DNA from: Actinoplanes oblitus
GTDB taxonomy: Bacteria; Actinomycetota; Actinomycetes; Mycobacteriales; Micromonosporaceae
NCBI RefSeq assembly: GCF_030252345.1
Contig: NZ_CP126980.1
Location: 6,029,501-6,093,500 of the forward strand
DNA length: 64,000 nt
Direction: 5' to 3'
Part shown: positions 55,460-63,146 of the stretch, piece after piece
Layout of the letters: each line of letters opens with the position of its first letter
Position numbering within the stretch: position 1 is the first letter of the stretch
Made by a program: the position numbers and the translations under genes
The notes under the pieces: model-generated
Database searches by the model: none
Told to the model about the DNA's origin: nothing
The model's input: the letters and a program-made list of their open reading frames with translations, nothing else

Positions 55460-56167
55460 ATGAAGATCACTGACTCCGTCGCCCTGGTGACCGGTGCCAA
55501 CCGCGGCCTCGGCCGGCAGTTCGCCCGGCAGCTGCTGGAGCGCGGCGCACGCAAGGTGTACGCCACCGCGCGCACCCCAGAGAAGATCGACATCCCGGGC
55601 GTCGAGACGCTGCGGCTGGACATCACCGACCCCGCGTCGGTCGCGGCGGTGGCGTCCGCCGCCACCGACGTCGACCTGCTGATCAACAACGCCGGCGTCT
55701 CGACCTACACCAACCTGGTCACCGGCGATCTGGACCGGATCCGGCTGGAGCTGGACACCCACTTCTACGGCACCCTGGCCATGATCAGGGCGTTCGCCCC
55801 GCTGCTCGCGGCGAACGGCGGCGGCGCGATCCTCAACGTGCTCTCCGCGCTGTCCTGGTTTTCCTACGACGGCGCCAACGCCTACGCCGTGGCCAAAGCC
55901 GCCGAATGGAGCCTGACCAACGGGGTGCGCCTGGAACTGGCCAAGCAGAGGACCCTGGTGACCGGCGTACACCTGGGAGCGGCCGACACCGACATGATGG
56001 CCGGGTACGACGGGCCGCTGCTCGACCCGGCGCAGGTGGTCCGCGCGGCGCTGGACGGCGTCGAGGCCGGCCGCCTGGAGGTGGTCGTCGACGAGTGGAG
56101 CGCCACCGTCAAGGCGGCGCTCTCCCGTGACCCGCACGAGTTCTATCGGTCGTCGCTGACCGCCTGA
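55460..56167 (+). CDS. Short-chain dehydrogenase/reductase
   Basis: 235 residues. Cofactor loop VTGANRGLGRQFA, NNAG motif LINNAGVST, and catalytic YxxxK in NAYAVAKAAEW with Ser in NVLSALSWFS. Acts on an unknown alcohol or carbonyl. ATG 55460 follows GAGGAGG; the ORF to 54887 is longer but noncoding upstream. Likely MerR-controlled. Confidence 0.93.
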   Translation: MKITDSVALVTGANRGLGRQFARQLLERGARKVYATARTPEKIDIPGVETLRLDITDPASVAAVASAATDVDLLINNAGVSTYTNLVTGDLDRIRLELDTHFYGTLAMIRAFAPLLAANGGGAILNVLSALSWFSYDGANAYAVAKAAEWSLTNGVRLELAKQRTLVTGVHLGAADTDMMAGYDGPLLDPAQVVRAALDGVEAGRLEVVVDEWSATVKAALSRDPHEFYRSSLTA

Positions 56168-56220
56168 GCCGTCAAGGGCTCGTCGGCGGCCACGCCGGCA
56201 TCGCCGACCTCACGCGGGTC

Positions 56221-56256
56221 CTCGCGGTGGCGTCCGGGAACGGGCGTCACCGCGAG
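56221..56256. terminator. Stem-loop between convergent genes
   Basis: CTCGCGGTG pairs with CACCGCGAG (56248-56256), 18-nt loop with further G-T pairs, just beyond the SDR gene and the end of the SplB-like gene. Confidence 0.5.
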
Positions 56257-56271
56257 CGCTGATCCTCGCCG

Positions 56272-57333
56272 TCAGAACGCGTAGCGGATGCGCAGGTAGG
56301 GCGCGCGCTCGGCGATCAGACCGGTGAGCGCCGCGACGTGCCGGCCCTTCTCGCCGGTCCGGTACCGCACGTTCCACGAGCCGTTCTGCGAGCGTTTCGG
56401 CTGCTGCAGGTCCGGGCGCCAGAGCAGCTCCTCGGCCCGGGGATGCCAGCCCAGGTTGACGTCGTGCAGATCCCGATTGTGGGTCAGGAAGATCACCTCG
56501 GCCGCGAGCTGCTTCTTCGCCGCCGTCCCGAGGCCGGCGTCGAGCTCGTCGAGCAGCTCCGCCCAGTCGCCGAGCCAGCCGTCCCGGACCACCACCGGGC
56601 TGAAGTTGACGTGCACCTCGTAGCCGGCCGCGACGAATTCGTCGATCGCGGCGATCCGCTCCGCGATCGGCGAGGTCCGGATGTCCAGGATCTTGGCATC
56701 GCGCGGCGGCATCAACGAGAACCTGATCCGGGTACGACCGCCCGGCGCCCAGTCGAGCAGGTCCCGATTCACGTGCTTGGTGGCGAACGACGCCTTCGCG
56801 TTGGGCAGCCGGCGGAACAGCTCGACCAGATCGCGGACGTTGTCACTGATCCGGGCGTCGACGGAGCAGTCCGAGTTCTCCCCGATGTCGTAGACCCAGG
56901 CGAACGGATCGCACTCGTTGGGCGCGGGCTTGCTTCCCTGCCGCCCGGCGTGCCGCTGCAGATAGCCGGCAATCTTGTCGATGTTGGCGAACACCGTGAT
57001 CGGGTTGCTGTAGCCCTTGTGCCGCGGGACGTAACAGTAGGCGCAGGCCATCGCGCACCCGTTCGCGGTGGACGGCGCGATGAAGTCGGCGGACCGCCCG
57101 TTCGGCCGTGCGGTCAGCGTCTTCTTGACCCCGAGCACCAGGGCTTCCCGCTTGATCCGCACCCACCGCCGCACGTTGGTCTCGGCGCCGTACAGCTCCG
57201 GGATCCGGTGGTGCGACTCGACCTCGACCCGCTGCGCGTCCGGAAAGCGTGCCAGGATCTCCTTGCCACGCGGCAGCTCGGCGGCGGCCGGCTCGACGTA
57301 GATCCGGCGGATGTCCAGCAACTCCCCAGTCAT
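56272..57333 (-). CDS. Spore photoproduct lyase-like radical SAM protein
   Basis: 353 residues. The radical-SAM cluster is CAMACAYCYVPRHKGYSNP (three cysteines spaced CxxxCxxC). The middle has NSDCSVDARISDN and FSLMPPRDAKILDIRTS, and the end FLTHNRDLHDVNLGWHP, as in the SPL family that repairs thymine spore photoproduct. It differs from Bacillus SplB in length and surroundings. ATG 57333 (MTGELLDIR) is chosen; the longer frame is noncoding. Role in spores of sporangia is inference. Confidence 0.86.
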   Translation of the reverse strand: MTGELLDIRRIYVEPAAAELPRGKEILARFPDAQRVEVESHHRIPELYGAETNVRRWVRIKREALVLGVKKTLTARPNGRSADFIAPSTANGCAMACAYCYVPRHKGYSNPITVFANIDKIAGYLQRHAGRQGSKPAPNECDPFAWVYDIGENSDCSVDARISDNVRDLVELFRRLPNAKASFATKHVNRDLLDWAPGGRTRIRFSLMPPRDAKILDIRTSPIAERIAAIDEFVAAGYEVHVNFSPVVVRDGWLGDWAELLDELDAGLGTAAKKQLAAEVIFLTHNRDLHDVNLGWHPRAEELLWRPDLQQPKRSQNGSWNVRYRTGEKGRHVAALTGLIAERAPYLRIRYAF

Positions 57334-57506
57334 GGCCTGTCGAGAATACCGTTGATGGCCGGATTTCCGGGGAATCGCGGCACGGTCACGACGTCCTTCC
57401 ACGAGGAGAGCCGGCCCGGCTCACCGCGACACCCGTCGCGGATGCACCAGCGGCACGGCGTCGTGGTCGAGGTTGCGGCACCCGCCGGCAGCCATCCGGC
57501 GAGCCG

Positions 57507-58139
57507 TCAGACGCTCTGCCGGACGCGGCGGCGGCGCGACCGCAACAGCTTCTCCACCGGCCCGGTGAGGAACAGCAGGAAGAACGCCCAATAGTTGATC
57601 TGCGGGAAGGCGACGCCGATCACCCCGGCGAGCAGCAGCGCACCGAAGGTCACCAGCGAACCGGTCACCACCGGGAACGGGAGCGGAGTCCGGCCGGCAC
57701 TCAGTTCCGGGTGCCGGTACGCGTAGGCCGACAACGTGGCGAGTGCCCCGACGGCCAGCAGCATGGTGCCGCAGTACAGCGCCACGGTGCCGCTGGACGG
57801 CGGGAAGTCGGTGATGATCGCGGTCTGGATCGGCAGCATCACGATGGACAGGGTCCACAGCCCACTGAGGATCACGATCGGCCCGCTCAACCGGGACAGA
57901 TGGCCGAACACCCGGTGATGGCCCCACCAGAACCGGAAGATCACGGCGAAACCCAGCAGGAAGGCGCCGAATCCGGGAAGGTTCTCCCGGATCAGCTCGC
58001 TCAGGTCCGTGTGTTCCTCGACGTCGGCGAGGGTCTCCAGGAGCGGCAGGATGAGCAGGGTGATCGCGATCGCGGCTACCGCATCGGTGAAGAGGACGAG
58101 ACGCTCCGTCGAGGCGGCCGGCTGTTCAGGTTCGATCAT
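57507..58139 (-). CDS. TMEM175-like (DUF1211) potassium channel
   Basis: 210 residues with six hydrophobic helices. The signature LVLFTDAVAAIAITLLILPL matches the FSDAVxAIxxT filter helix of prokaryotic TMEM175; only one such repeat is seen, so it should form a tetramer. Conducts K+ across the membrane. ATG 58139 (MIEPEQ); the frame to 58208 is not supported. Confidence 0.9.
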   Translation of the reverse strand: MIEPEQPAASTERLVLFTDAVAAIAITLLILPLLETLADVEEHTDLSELIRENLPGFGAFLLGFAVIFRFWWGHHRVFGHLSRLSGPIVILSGLWTLSIVMLPIQTAIITDFPPSSGTVALYCGTMLLAVGALATLSAYAYRHPELSAGRTPLPFPVVTGSLVTFGALLLAGVIGVAFPQINYWAFFLLFLTGPVEKLLRSRRRRVRQSV

Positions 58140-58238
58140 GCGCGACAGTATGCCCGGGACCCATGTGCCTGGTCTCTCCCGTCCCGGCGGGTTCCCGCGG
58201 CACCGCACCGGCCATCACCGAACTCCGCCGGACCGGGT

Positions 58239-58277
58239 GCTGGAGCGCACCCGGCGTGCGGCCGGGTGCGCTCCAGC
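58239..58277. terminator. Strong stem-loop terminator
   Basis: 17-bp perfect stem GCTGGAGCGCACCCGGC with a 5-nt loop, immediately after the stop of the GH16/GH2 gene on the minus strand. Confidence 0.8.
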
Positions 58278-58283
58278 GGTCCG

Positions 58284-61200
58284 TCAGGACTTGTAGACAC
58301 CGAATTCGTAGAGCGAATATCCGTACGCCGTGGCCCGTGCCGTGTTGTTCACCCGGACGTAGCGGGCGGAGCCGGTGACCGCCAGGTTGTCGAACCCGCC
58401 GTCACCGGCCGCCGTCGCGTACACCGTGGTCCAGTTGGTGCCATCGCTCGACGTCTGGACCTGGTACGACGTCGCGTACGCCGCCTCCCACGCCAGCGCC
58501 ACGTGGTCGAACGACTGCACCGAGCCCAGGTCGACCCGCAGCCACGCGGTGTCGACCCACTCGCTCGCCCAGCGGGTGCCGTAGTCGCCGTCGACGGCGT
58601 AGGACGGCAGCTGCGGCCCGTTGGTGCCGGTCGGCTGGTAGGTGGACGCGGTCGCCGCCCTGCCCTTGGCCAGGTTGGTGCCGGGCAGGACGGGCGGGAC
58701 CACCTTCACCGAGCGCTGCTCGATCCCGACGTTGCCCTGACCGTCGTACGCGTAGACGTACACCTTCCACACGCCGAGGGTCTCCGGCGCGCGTACGGTG
58801 AACTTGCCGTCGGCGGTCTGGGTGTAGGTCAGGTACCGCAACCCCTTGTTGCCGTTGATGTGCTTGTCGCTGGCCATCAGGTTGTAGCGGATCGCGTCAC
58901 CCTGCGGGTCGGAGGCGCTGACGCCCACGGTGAAGGTACCGCCGGCCGGGACCGCCGTGCTCGAGGAGACAGTCATCGCGGAGATCTCCGGAGCGGTGTT
59001 CGGCACCGGCTGACCGGTGTACGCCTCCCGCAGCGCCGCGTAGCCGAGCCGTCGCCAGCCACCGGTGGTGGTGTTCAGCCACACGCCGCCGAAGTCGTTC
59101 TCCAGGCCGTAGTGGAACTCGGTGGCGCCGAGCGCGACACCCGCATGCCCCTTGATCGCATTCCAGCTGTACGCGTAACCGGCCTTCTTCGCCAGATCGG
59201 ACGGCTCGTTCGGCACCCCGTTCGCGTCGTTGGGCACCTCCCACTCGCCGGCCGGGCCGCCCTCGGTGAGGAGGTACGGCCTGGTGTAGCCGCCGGCGAT
59301 CCAGTCCCGCTTGACCGTGTCGATCGCCCCGTACGAGTTGACCGCCAGCAGATCCAGCGCCGGGGCGTACCGCTTGTAGTACGTCCACGCGTACGTGTAG
59401 GCGTCCGTCGAGGTCACCGGGTGGTTCGTGTCGGCCGCGTGGATCGCCTCGGCCAGCTCGTCGACGAACTTGGCGTAACCGACCCGCCGTGCCTCGACCT
59501 CGGCAGCGGACAGCCCGTAGTTCTGCATCTCCAGGATGACCTCGTTGCCGACGTCCCACAGCAGCACGCCCTGCCGCCCCTTGAGCTGGTTCACCCAGTT
59601 CAGCACGTCGGTCTTGGCCGACGTCTTGTACGCGGTGTCGTTCACGTAGTCGGCGCCGTGGTTGAGCCACAGCCCGACGATCACCTTGATCCCGAACCGG
59701 GCCGCGGTGTCGAGCAGGAGCGGCGTGTTGGCGTCCGGTCCCCAGATCCGGATCGTGTTCACGCCCATGTTCTTCAGGTCCCGCATGTACCCGTCCGCGG
59801 CGGCCTGCGGCGGCCCGTACGTCATGCCCTTGACCTGCCACGGCGTGCCGTTGACGGTCAGTGTCCAGTTGCCCTGCGTACCGGTGACCTTGACGACGCT
59901 GGGCCCGGCCAGCACCGCCGGATCGGTCATCGCGGCCGGCGTCGTGCCGGTCTGCCGGGCCACGGTGACCGAGTCGACGCTGAGCACGCCGCCGCTGGTG
60001 GTCTCCGCCGTCGGCGTGGTGGAGCCGGCCACCGCGTTCGGCAGCGAGCCGCCGATCGCCAGGTCGAGGCGCAGGTAGAAGCCGTGGTGCACGGCCGCGT
60101 TCCAGGCGGTGACGCCGACCTGGGACTCGCGGACCACCCAGGTCTGCTTGCCGTCGAGGTAGAAGCGGATCTCCTCGTCGGTCTTGGTCCGGTCGATGAC
60201 CTGCGAGTACTCGTGGTATCCGGCCTGGCAGCCGACGCATGACGCGAACCCGGAGGAACGCCCGGTGTACTCGGCGCACGGGCCGTCCGGTGCGGTGCCG
60301 CAGTGCAGCGTCTGGGCGAGCTGGTCGCGGCCGTTGACGTCGGTCATGATGTCGGTCTCGCCGACCGACGGCCAGTTGGTGTAGTTGCCGCGGTAGGCGG
60401 CGCCGGTCGCCCGGAAGCCCGGCCAGTAACCGGCGGCGTTGGCGACACCCGGCTGCTTGAGCACGGCGCTGAACTTGAGCATCTCGCCGGGCTGCGGGGT
60501 GAAGTCGGCGCGCTGCGTCTCCAGCCGGCCCGAGGTCCACTTGCCGGCGCCGTCGCGGATCGCCTTGATGCTCAGCTTGCCGCTGCCGTCGAGCGCGACG
60601 TTGGCGGTGGCGTCACTGGCGGTCTCGACCGAGCCGGTGCCCCAGTTCGCGGCGCCGCCGGGGTACTGGGTGCCGGTGCGCAGCAGCCAGTTGGCGGGAT
60701 TCGGGGAGGTGCCCGCCGTACCGTCGAAGTCGTCCTGCCAGACGGTGGTGAAGTTCGGGTCCGGGGTGGGCGGGGTGGTCGGCGTGGTGGTGGATCCGCC
60801 GCCGGTCAGGACCTTGAACTCCCACAGCGAGTAGCCGTAGCCCGAGGCGCGTGCGGTTCCGTACAGCCGGACATATCTGCCGTTCGCCGAAACCGTGAGG
60901 TTTTCCGTGCCGCCGGCACCGGTCGTCGTCGCGTAGGCGTCGGTCCAGGTGGTCCCGTCCGGACTGGTCTGGATTCGGTACGCCTTTCCGTACGCCCCCT
61001 CCCAGTTCAGCACCACGCCGCAGATCGCCCTGGTGGCGCCCAGGTCGACACGGATCCACTGCGGGTCGGCGAACTGGCTGGACCACCGGGTGCCGGTGTT
61101 CCCGTCGAACGCCTTGTCGGCGCTCACGTCCGCGCCCTCCTGCGAGGAGGCCGTGGCGGGCTGCCCCTGAGCCGCGTTGGTGGTGCACTCGCCGCCCGGG

Positions 61201-61691
61201 GTGCCGCCGGTCGAGCCGTAGACCTTGAATTCGTAGAGCGAGTAGCCGTAACCGCCGCTGCGGGCCGTCCCGTAGAGCCGGACATAGCGCCCGCTGCCGC
61301 TGACGGTCAGCTCCTCGGTGCCGCCGGCGCCGCTGGTCGTCGCGTAGACGTCGGTCCAGGCAGTCCCATCCGGACTGGTCTGGATTTTGTACGCCTTTCC
61401 GTACGCCCCCTCCCACTGCAGCGTGACCTTGCTGATCGTGGCGGTGGCGCCCAGGTCCACCCGGATCCACTGCGGGTCGGCGAACTGGCTGGACCACCGG
61501 GTGCCGGCGTCGCCGTCGAAAGCCTTGTCGGCGGAGACGTCGGCGCCCTCGACCGACGAGGCGAGGGCCGGCCTGCCCTGGGAGAGCAGCGCGTCGGCGG
61601 CGCTGGCCACGCTGGTCACCGCGACCGTGGCGAGGCCGAGCAGCATGGCGAGGACACCCGCCAGCAGGGCCGGTCTGGGTCTCTGTTTCAT
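58284..61691 (-). CDS. Secreted bimodular glycosidase: GH16-like domain plus GH2/GH5-like barrel with three F5/8C (CBM32) modules
   Basis: 1135 residues. Signal peptide, two N-terminal discoidin-type modules (residues about 35-170 and 175-305; both with RWSSQFADPQWIRVDLG), Thr/Pro linker, GH16-like sandwich (~315-590), GH2/GH5-like barrel (~615-895), Ig-like strands and a third discoidin module at the end. The GH16 site reads ETDIMT at Glu445, Asp447, Thr450: the general acid/base Glu is Thr, so this module may be inactive. The barrel has Glu717 (LLWDVGNEV) and Glu810 (LLTEGGPAG). ATG 61691 follows GGGGTG; GTG 61697 also possible. Substrate probably a beta-glucan, uncertain. Confidence 0.85.
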   Translation of the reverse strand: MKQRPRPALLAGVLAMLLGLATVAVTSVASAADALLSQGRPALASSVEGADVSADKAFDGDAGTRWSSQFADPQWIRVDLGATATISKVTLQWEGAYGKAYKIQTSPDGTAWTDVYATTSGAGGTEELTVSGSGRYVRLYGTARSGGYGYSLYEFKVYGSTGGTPGGECTTNAAQGQPATASSQEGADVSADKAFDGNTGTRWSSQFADPQWIRVDLGATRAICGVVLNWEGAYGKAYRIQTSPDGTTWTDAYATTTGAGGTENLTVSANGRYVRLYGTARASGYGYSLWEFKVLTGGGSTTTPTTPPTPDPNFTTVWQDDFDGTAGTSPNPANWLLRTGTQYPGGAANWGTGSVETASDATANVALDGSGKLSIKAIRDGAGKWTSGRLETQRADFTPQPGEMLKFSAVLKQPGVANAAGYWPGFRATGAAYRGNYTNWPSVGETDIMTDVNGRDQLAQTLHCGTAPDGPCAEYTGRSSGFASCVGCQAGYHEYSQVIDRTKTDEEIRFYLDGKQTWVVRESQVGVTAWNAAVHHGFYLRLDLAIGGSLPNAVAGSTTPTAETTSGGVLSVDSVTVARQTGTTPAAMTDPAVLAGPSVVKVTGTQGNWTLTVNGTPWQVKGMTYGPPQAAADGYMRDLKNMGVNTIRIWGPDANTPLLLDTAARFGIKVIVGLWLNHGADYVNDTAYKTSAKTDVLNWVNQLKGRQGVLLWDVGNEVILEMQNYGLSAAEVEARRVGYAKFVDELAEAIHAADTNHPVTSTDAYTYAWTYYKRYAPALDLLAVNSYGAIDTVKRDWIAGGYTRPYLLTEGGPAGEWEVPNDANGVPNEPSDLAKKAGYAYSWNAIKGHAGVALGATEFHYGLENDFGGVWLNTTTGGWRRLGYAALREAYTGQPVPNTAPEISAMTVSSSTAVPAGGTFTVGVSASDPQGDAIRYNLMASDKHINGNKGLRYLTYTQTADGKFTVRAPETLGVWKVYVYAYDGQGNVGIEQRSVKVVPPVLPGTNLAKGRAATASTYQPTGTNGPQLPSYAVDGDYGTRWASEWVDTAWLRVDLGSVQSFDHVALAWEAAYATSYQVQTSSDGTNWTTVYATAAGDGGFDNLAVTGSARYVRVNNTARATAYGYSLYEFGVYKS

Positions 61692-61752
61692 GATCACACC
61701 CCAAGGGGGAAAGCAGTGCGGACGGGGGGCCTGTCCCGGAAACCGGAGGCAG

Positions 61753-61766
61753 GGAAAGCGCTCTCC
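61753..61766 (-). promoter_or_regulatory. LacI-type operator upstream of the GH16/GH2 gene
   Basis: GGAAAGCGCTCTCC, an imperfect palindrome with the GCGC centre typical of LacI-family sites, 62 bp upstream of the start. Confidence 0.5.
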
Positions 61767-61851
61767 AAGCGAACGCGATTGTTTCGCTCATGTTGCCGGA
61801 GGTCAATACTTCCCATTGACATGACCGGTTCCGGAACTGCAAGCTCCGGCC

Positions 61852-62529
61852 GTGAAACCGAATCCCCGGCTCCTTGTCGCAGCCCTGCTGCTGGGCGTGG
61901 GCGCATGCGGCTCCCCCGGTGCGGCGCCCGCCTCCGCCACGTCTTTCGGGGCGTCCAGCTCGTCTTTCCCGGCGTCCGCCTCGCCGTTTGGAGCGGCCTC
62001 GCCTTTCGGAGCCGCCTCGGCCTCGCCGCCGCAGAGCGTCCCCGCCTCCGTGCCGCCTTCCGGCACCGGACCGGGCGCTCCGGCCGCGTTCGGCGGCACT
62101 GACCTTGCCTGGCTCGAGATCAACATCGCGATGGACGAGGAGTTGCTGCCGCTGCTCGCCCTGGCCCCCGCGAACGGCGCCTCGCCAGCCCTGAAAGACC
62201 TGGCCGCCCAGGTCACGGCGTTCACCGAGGAGGAGCTGGGTACGCTGCGACAGCTGCACGACGAGGCCCGGCTGCCGGCGGAGAACCCGCACGAGGGCAT
62301 GCCGATGCCCGGGATGGTGACGCCGTCACTGCTCGCCTCGGCCACCGGGACGCGGGGCGCGGGCTTCGACGCGCTGCTCGCCAAGGCGCTGCGGGAGCAC
62401 CTGGAGCAGGGCAAGCAGTTGGCCACCAGCGAGCGGAGCGCCGGCTCGGAATCTCGCACCAAAGCCCTCGCGGCGCGCATTCTGAAATCCCGGGAGTCGG
62501 CGCTCACCAAGTTACAAAAATATCCCTGA
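61852..62529 (+). CDS. Lipoprotein with DUF305-like helical domain
   Basis: 225 residues. Lipobox LLGVGACGS gives a lipid-anchored protein. A Ser/Ala/Pro-rich stretch (residues ~25-75, coded by repeated short units) is followed by a helical domain starting DLAWLEINIAMDEELLPLLALAP that resembles DUF305, but the His-His pairs are missing; only LHDEARLPAENPHEGMPMPGM could bind metal. Function unknown. GTG 61852 has a weak ribosome site; divergent from the GH16/GH2 gene. Confidence 0.7.
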   Translation: MKPNPRLLVAALLLGVGACGSPGAAPASATSFGASSSSFPASASPFGAASPFGAASASPPQSVPASVPPSGTGPGAPAAFGGTDLAWLEINIAMDEELLPLLALAPANGASPALKDLAAQVTAFTEEELGTLRQLHDEARLPAENPHEGMPMPGMVTPSLLASATGTRGAGFDALLAKALREHLEQGKQLATSERSAGSESRTKALAARILKSRESALTKLQKYP

Positions 62530-63146
62530 AATAATCCGCCATAAAGTTGTTATCCGATCCCGCCGATCCCGTCCCCCGGTTCCGCAACCACATATCCCCG
62601 GCCCGCACCGACCAGGCCCCTGCTTTCGTCAATATCCCCTTGTTCGCGGCCCCGAGCTGGCCGTGAGGGTGGCATCCGGACTCGGGACACCACCCCCACC
62701 ACCAGCCACCCGCACCGGCTGGCCGTGACGGTGCCATCCGGGCCCGGGACACCACCCCCACCACCAGCCACCCGCACCGGCTGGCCGTGACGGTGGTGTC
62801 CGAGCTCGGGACACCACCCTCAGCGCCAGCCGCCAGGTCCGAGCTGGCCGTGACGGTGGCATCCGGGCCCGGGACACCACCGTCAGCGCCAGCCGCCAGG
62901 TCCGGGCTGGCCGTGACGGTGGTGTTCGGGCTCGGGACACCACCGTCAACGCCAGCTGGGGGCGGCCGTGCGGCGTACCGGGAACTGGCATCGCTCCGGG
63001 CGACCCGCGGACCGCGTCCTCTGCAGCGGTCCGGACGGCGGCCGGCCCATTGGCCGGCGAGCCGAGCCGCCACACGCACCTGAACAGGGAAAAGCCGCCT
63101 GCCCGGAGGAGTCCCCACAACCTCCGGGCAGGCAGCGATCGAGGAA
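62530..63146. other. 617-bp gene-free region holding the hairpin repeat array
   Basis: Lies between the convergent lipoprotein gene and the DUF1996 gene. Its centre is the 62-63 bp tandem repeat array listed separately; the flanks (62530-62655, 62970-63146) show nothing that I can name. Open frames here are products of the repeats. Confidence 0.6.
62656..62967. repeat. Five tandem 62-63 bp repeats, each able to form a hairpin
   Basis: Units begin with GCTGGCCGTG at 62656, 62718, 62780, 62843 and 62906 (steps 62, 62, 63, 63). Each contains GGTGGTGTCC or GGTGGCATCC, a GAGCTC- or GGGCCC-like centre and GGGACACCACC, so each can fold into a stem of ten or more pairs, with the outer GCTGGC pairing the inner GCCAGC. 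Units differ at several bases, so the array is not brand new. Confidence 0.9.

Noticed and set aside
62656..62967. CRISPR array
   Set aside because: Units are directly adjacent at 62-63 bp with no unique spacers, and no cas genes occur in the window.
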